NCBI RefSeq assembly: GCF_030269905.1
Contig: NZ_BSVC01000005.1
Coordinates: 1 to 64,000, forward strand
Length of the DNA: 64,000 bases
Source of the DNA: Pelosinus sp. IPA-1
GTDB taxonomy: Bacteria; Bacillota; Negativicutes; DSM-13327
Direction: 5' to 3'
In this document: positions 61,822 to 64,000 of the stretch, in pieces
Layout: each line of letters begins with the position of its first letter
How positions within the stretch are numbered: position 1 is the first letter of the stretch
Notes under the pieces: generated by a model
What the model was told of the DNA's origin: nothing
Database searches by the model: none
What the model saw: the letters and a program-made list of their open reading frames with translations, nothing else
Position numbers and translations under genes: made by a program

Positions 61822-61950
61822 CACTATTACCCCTTTCCACCAAGGAACCTACTTCTAATATATTGTATACATTCCTCTTAAGGTTATTGTATCATTATCT
61901 ATATTTTTTTCCCATATTTTTTATGCTTTTTTTGTCGAATTTTTTTCTTA

Positions 61951-62169
61951 TTAGTCTAGTCGATAATATGACCATACACAATGTAGACCTTTTAAGGTAC
62001 CACCGCACTGGCAATTTTCATGACCACATACCCTAGAACATACCGTGTCCACACCCGACTTGCTTACCCGCTCTGAAACTTCTTTCACTGGTTGAAGGGC
62101 CCTCCCTCTCTTTATTTTATAACCAGTCCGTTTATCACCTAGCTTACAGAACCACTGCCACAACTCCAA
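61951..62169 (-). CDS. Small cysteine-containing protein, unrecognised
   Basis: Frame of 72 codons starting with TTG at 62169, 9 bases after GAGAGGAGG. The product begins ELWQWFCKLGDKRTGYKIKR and ends with a Cys/His-rich part (TVCSRVCGHENCQCGG, about 44-59, then LHCVWSYY). The open frame extends upstream to 62241, but that start has no ribosome site. Five or six cysteines and a His suggest metal binding. No family recognised; function unknown. It lies alone between the deacetylase and menG. Confidence 0.5.
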   Translation of the reverse strand: MELWQWFCKLGDKRTGYKIKRGRALQPVKEVSERVSKSGVDTVCSRVCGHENCQCGGTLKGLHCVWSYYRLD

Positions 62170-62340
62170 AGTAGAACCCCTCCTCTCGCTTTTGCTTTTA
62201 GTATAAGCTACTACACTTCCTTTGCCTATGACATAGATCACAAATTTAACTTATAAACCTACTTCTCGCTAAATATTTGTACAGCCATTATAATGATGAT
62301 TATATTATTCTCCATCCTTGAGCAGAAAGGCGGATTCGGC

Positions 62341-63057
62341 ATGAAACAAATTGACCAACACCGACAGGAAGCTTTTGTACAACAATTATTTTCCAGCATT
62401 GCTAAGCGGTATGATATATTAAATGCACTCTTTACTCTAAACCAAGATACCTATTGGCGAAATTTCGCCGCAGCGAAAGCTGCTCTAAAAGAAGACAACT
62501 CCGTCCTAGATGTATGTTGCGGCACAGGGAAGTTATCCCTCTCTTTAGCAAAATACCTAGGAGTTGGTGGACAGATCATCAGCCTAGACTTTTCAGAAAG
62601 TATGTTACTTGAGGCCAAGCAAAATATTCAAAAATCCCCTTACCAACAAAAAATTACCCTCATGCAGGGCAATGCCCTTAAATTACCCTTTGCTGAAAAT
62701 TGCTTCGACTGTACTACCATTGGCTTCGGCCTTCGAAATGTATCAGATATAAAGAGCACCTTAGAAGAAATGTATCGTGTGACAAAACCTGGCGGCACTG
62801 TATTATCCTTAGATTTATCTAAGCCTAGTGCCCCCATCTTTAAACAACTCTATTACCTTTACTTTGAGAACTTACTCCCCTTCTTAGGGAATTTAGGTTT
62901 TACTAAGAATCACCCTTACTACAATCTTCCTGCCTCTTTGAAAACCCTTCCCCATCAATCCGTTATTGCAAATATATTTAGTCAAGTAGGTCTACAACAG
63001 GTTACCTACCACCAACTGACAGGAGGTATCGCAACTGTACATTTAGGAAAGAAATAA
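62341..63057 (+). CDS. menG: Menaquinone methyltransferase MenG/UbiE
   Basis: SAM-dependent C-methyltransferase (238 aa) for the last step of menaquinone synthesis. N-terminal RQEAFVQQLFSSIAKRYDIL (about 8-27), motif I VLDVCCGTGKLSLSLAKYL (about 53-71), LDFSESML, GNALKLPFAENCFDCTTIGF and GLRNVSDIKSTLEEMYRVTKPGGT match UbiE/MenG. The start at 62341 follows AAAGGCGG; the frame extends 16 codons upstream without a ribosome site. No other menaquinone gene is near. Confidence 0.94.
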   Translation: MKQIDQHRQEAFVQQLFSSIAKRYDILNALFTLNQDTYWRNFAAAKAALKEDNSVLDVCCGTGKLSLSLAKYLGVGGQIISLDFSESMLLEAKQNIQKSPYQQKITLMQGNALKLPFAENCFDCTTIGFGLRNVSDIKSTLEEMYRVTKPGGTVLSLDLSKPSAPIFKQLYYLYFENLLPFLGNLGFTKNHPYYNLPASLKTLPHQSVIANIFSQVGLQQVTYHQLTGGIATVHLGKK

Positions 63058-63112
63058 ATTTAGTCAGGTAAAGCTTTACTCTAAAACTAAAAAGGAAAAG
63101 ATTTTTAGGCAC

Positions 63113-63147
63113 AAAAAAACTCAAGGAATGTACTCCTTGAGTTTTTA
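63113..63147. terminator. Bidirectional terminator between menG and sod
   Basis: AAAAAACTCAAGGA and TCCTTGAGTTTTT form a 13-bp stem with A and T runs on both sides, between convergent genes. Confidence 0.9.
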
Positions 63148-63150
63148 TAC

Positions 63151-63732
63151 TTATATTTTGATTCTGTTATCTACTACATTCCAATCAATATTCTTGAAAA
63201 AGTTTGCTATATATTGAGGTCTCTTTAAACCATAGTCTAACATATAAGAATGCTCCCAAGCATCTAACACCAATAAGGGGGTACGGTCTACAGGGTGCCC
63301 GCTATGATGTTCATCCAGCCAAAGATTATTTAATTTCCCATTGCTGTTATCTTGGCATAGCATAGCCCAACCAACGCCTTGCATACTAGCTGTAGCCTTA
63401 AAATCTTCTTCCCATGCTTCATAACTGCCGAAATTTTCCTTCAATAGTTTTAATAATGAGGAACTAAGGTGAATCTCATTTCGCCCACCCAAATTTTCAA
63501 AATACAGTTCATGCAAACGCATACCAGCAACTTCCTGGTTGATTCGCTTTTTAAGTCCTGCATATTCTATGGGGTCTGCCTGTCCTTCTGCTAAGTTGTT
63601 TTCAATATGCGCTACAATTTCATTCGCGTTTTTAACATATCCATTGTATACGTTAAAATGATTTATTAAGAGCGTGTCACTAAAACCCTGAATACCCAAA
63701 AGATCACTATAATCTTGCGCTTGATATGACAT
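63151..63732 (-). CDS. sodA: Iron/manganese superoxide dismutase family
   Basis: Fe/Mn-SOD fold (193 aa). N-terminal ligand region LLINHFNVYNGYVKN, second His in GMRLHELYFENLGG, then GVGWAMLCQDN and the C-terminal VLDAWEHSYMLDYGLKR with Asp and His ligands. The second helix and C-terminal half are family-like but the N-terminus is somewhat divergent (typical SODs have NxxxHxxxxY here as HFNVYNGY). Start at 63732 follows GGAGGGAAGGCAG; a longer ATG frame does not. Detoxifies superoxide, useful for an anaerobe exposed to air. Confidence 0.9.
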   Translation of the reverse strand: MSYQAQDYSDLLGIQGFSDTLLINHFNVYNGYVKNANEIVAHIENNLAEGQADPIEYAGLKKRINQEVAGMRLHELYFENLGGRNEIHLSSSLLKLLKENFGSYEAWEEDFKATASMQGVGWAMLCQDNSNGKLNNLWLDEHHSGHPVDRTPLLVLDAWEHSYMLDYGLKRPQYIANFFKNIDWNVVDNRIKI

Positions 63733-63922
63733 CTGCCTTCCCTCCATGCGAAGTATTTTTACACTAAACAATCGTTCTTTTGTTGCAGATACGCTTGTAA
63801 TTATTTACTAGCATATCCACCTTTTTATATTATATGATATTGTTTTTGTATTATATCACGTTACGACTGTCTTTGCTTCATCTATACAGTATTTATACAG
63901 TATACTTTTTTACGTGTTATAA

Positions 63923-63937
63923 TGAAAATAATTATCA
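63923..63937. promoter_or_regulatory. Candidate Fur box before the gene at the window end
   Basis: TGAAAATAATTATCA differs from the Fur consensus TGATAATNATTATCA at one base. It sits right after a -10-like TATAAT (63917-63922), 26 bases before the ATG at 63963. This predicts iron repression of the partial gene. Confidence 0.6.
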
Positions 63938-63962
63938 ATAAAGATTTAAAGGGTGGATAAAA

Positions 63963-64000
63963 ATGGATGTTTTAAAATCAGTCATTTTTTTTGTTCTAGC
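63963..64000 (+). CDS. Partial gene, start only
   Basis: ATG at 63963 after AAAGGGTGGATAAAA opens a frame reading MDVLKSVIFFVL, then runs off the window. The first codons suggest a hydrophobic N-terminus. A Fur-like site upstream suggests an iron-linked role. Nothing more can be said. Confidence 0.6.
   Translation, partial: MDVLKSVIFFVL

Overview
The window looks like a chromosomal segment of an endospore-forming diderm Firmicute of the Negativicutes, most like Pelosinus or another Sporomusaceae. Three things point there. The left end has the B. subtilis-type order rRNA leader, bofA, yaaL, recR, yaaK/ybaB, dnaX, SRP RNA, tRNA-Ser. BofA and a YtpB-type (DUF2600) terpenoid synthase are typical of spore formers. 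A porin with a signal peptide, an SLH domain and a C-terminal phenylalanine implies an outer membrane. The DNA is AT-rich, and no prophage, transposase or CRISPR array is visible.

Layout. 1-4.1 kb: replication, repair and sporulation housekeeping on the minus strand, with the SRP RNA and tRNA-Ser(GGA). 4.3-10.7 kb: gluconate block (gntK, gntP, an IlvD/Edd dehydratase) divergent from an RpiR regulator. 10.7-22.5 kb: an M20 amidohydrolase, an unusual regulator, a complete xylose regulon (xylR; xylB-xylA-xylF-xylG-xylH) with three XylR-type operators, and an L,D-transpeptidase. 22.5-34.9 kb: two lactose/cellobiose-family PTS operons, a LevR-type sigma-54 activator, a MocR regulator, a 6-phospho-beta-glucosidase and the SLH porin. 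35-42 kb: zinc-ribbon protein, HD-GYP protein, dapA, a flavin-binding protein, an orphan FliG-N-like protein, a GltS-domain/TPR protein and a DD-carboxypeptidase. 42.4-50.9 kb: an Opp/Dpp operon that also carries a class A beta-lactamase-like hydrolase, LD-carboxypeptidase and an M20 amidohydrolase, probably for muropeptide salvage. 50.9-64 kb: DUF1540 protein, tadA, five tRNAs, a DnaA-box cluster, divergent ppk/ppx, terpenoid synthase, peptidase, dinB, polysaccharide deacetylase, menG/ubiE, superoxide dismutase and the first codons of one more gene.

How the parts connect. The beta-glucoside region reads as one route across a double envelope: porin in the outer membrane, PTS in the inner membrane, phospho-glucosidase in the cytoplasm. 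Near-identical sigma-54 promoters (TGGCAT-N5-TTGCA) lie before both PTS operon 2 and the porin, each with TGTGTATT motifs 140-240 bp upstream. The LevR-type activator encoded nearby is the obvious candidate to act on them.

The most novel-looking signals are non-coding. Two families of structured repeats, exactly 130 bp (A) and 97 bp (B), have three copies each. They share the layout AAGACTTG ... CTTAGTCG-NN-CTTA and differ in their 3' hairpin. Two A copies bracket gntK and two B copies bracket rpiR, always as direct repeats. Also notable are a cluster of five perfect DnaA boxes at 52.2-52.4 kb, far from any visible dnaA, and an attenuator-like leader before the opp operon with mutually exclusive pairings.
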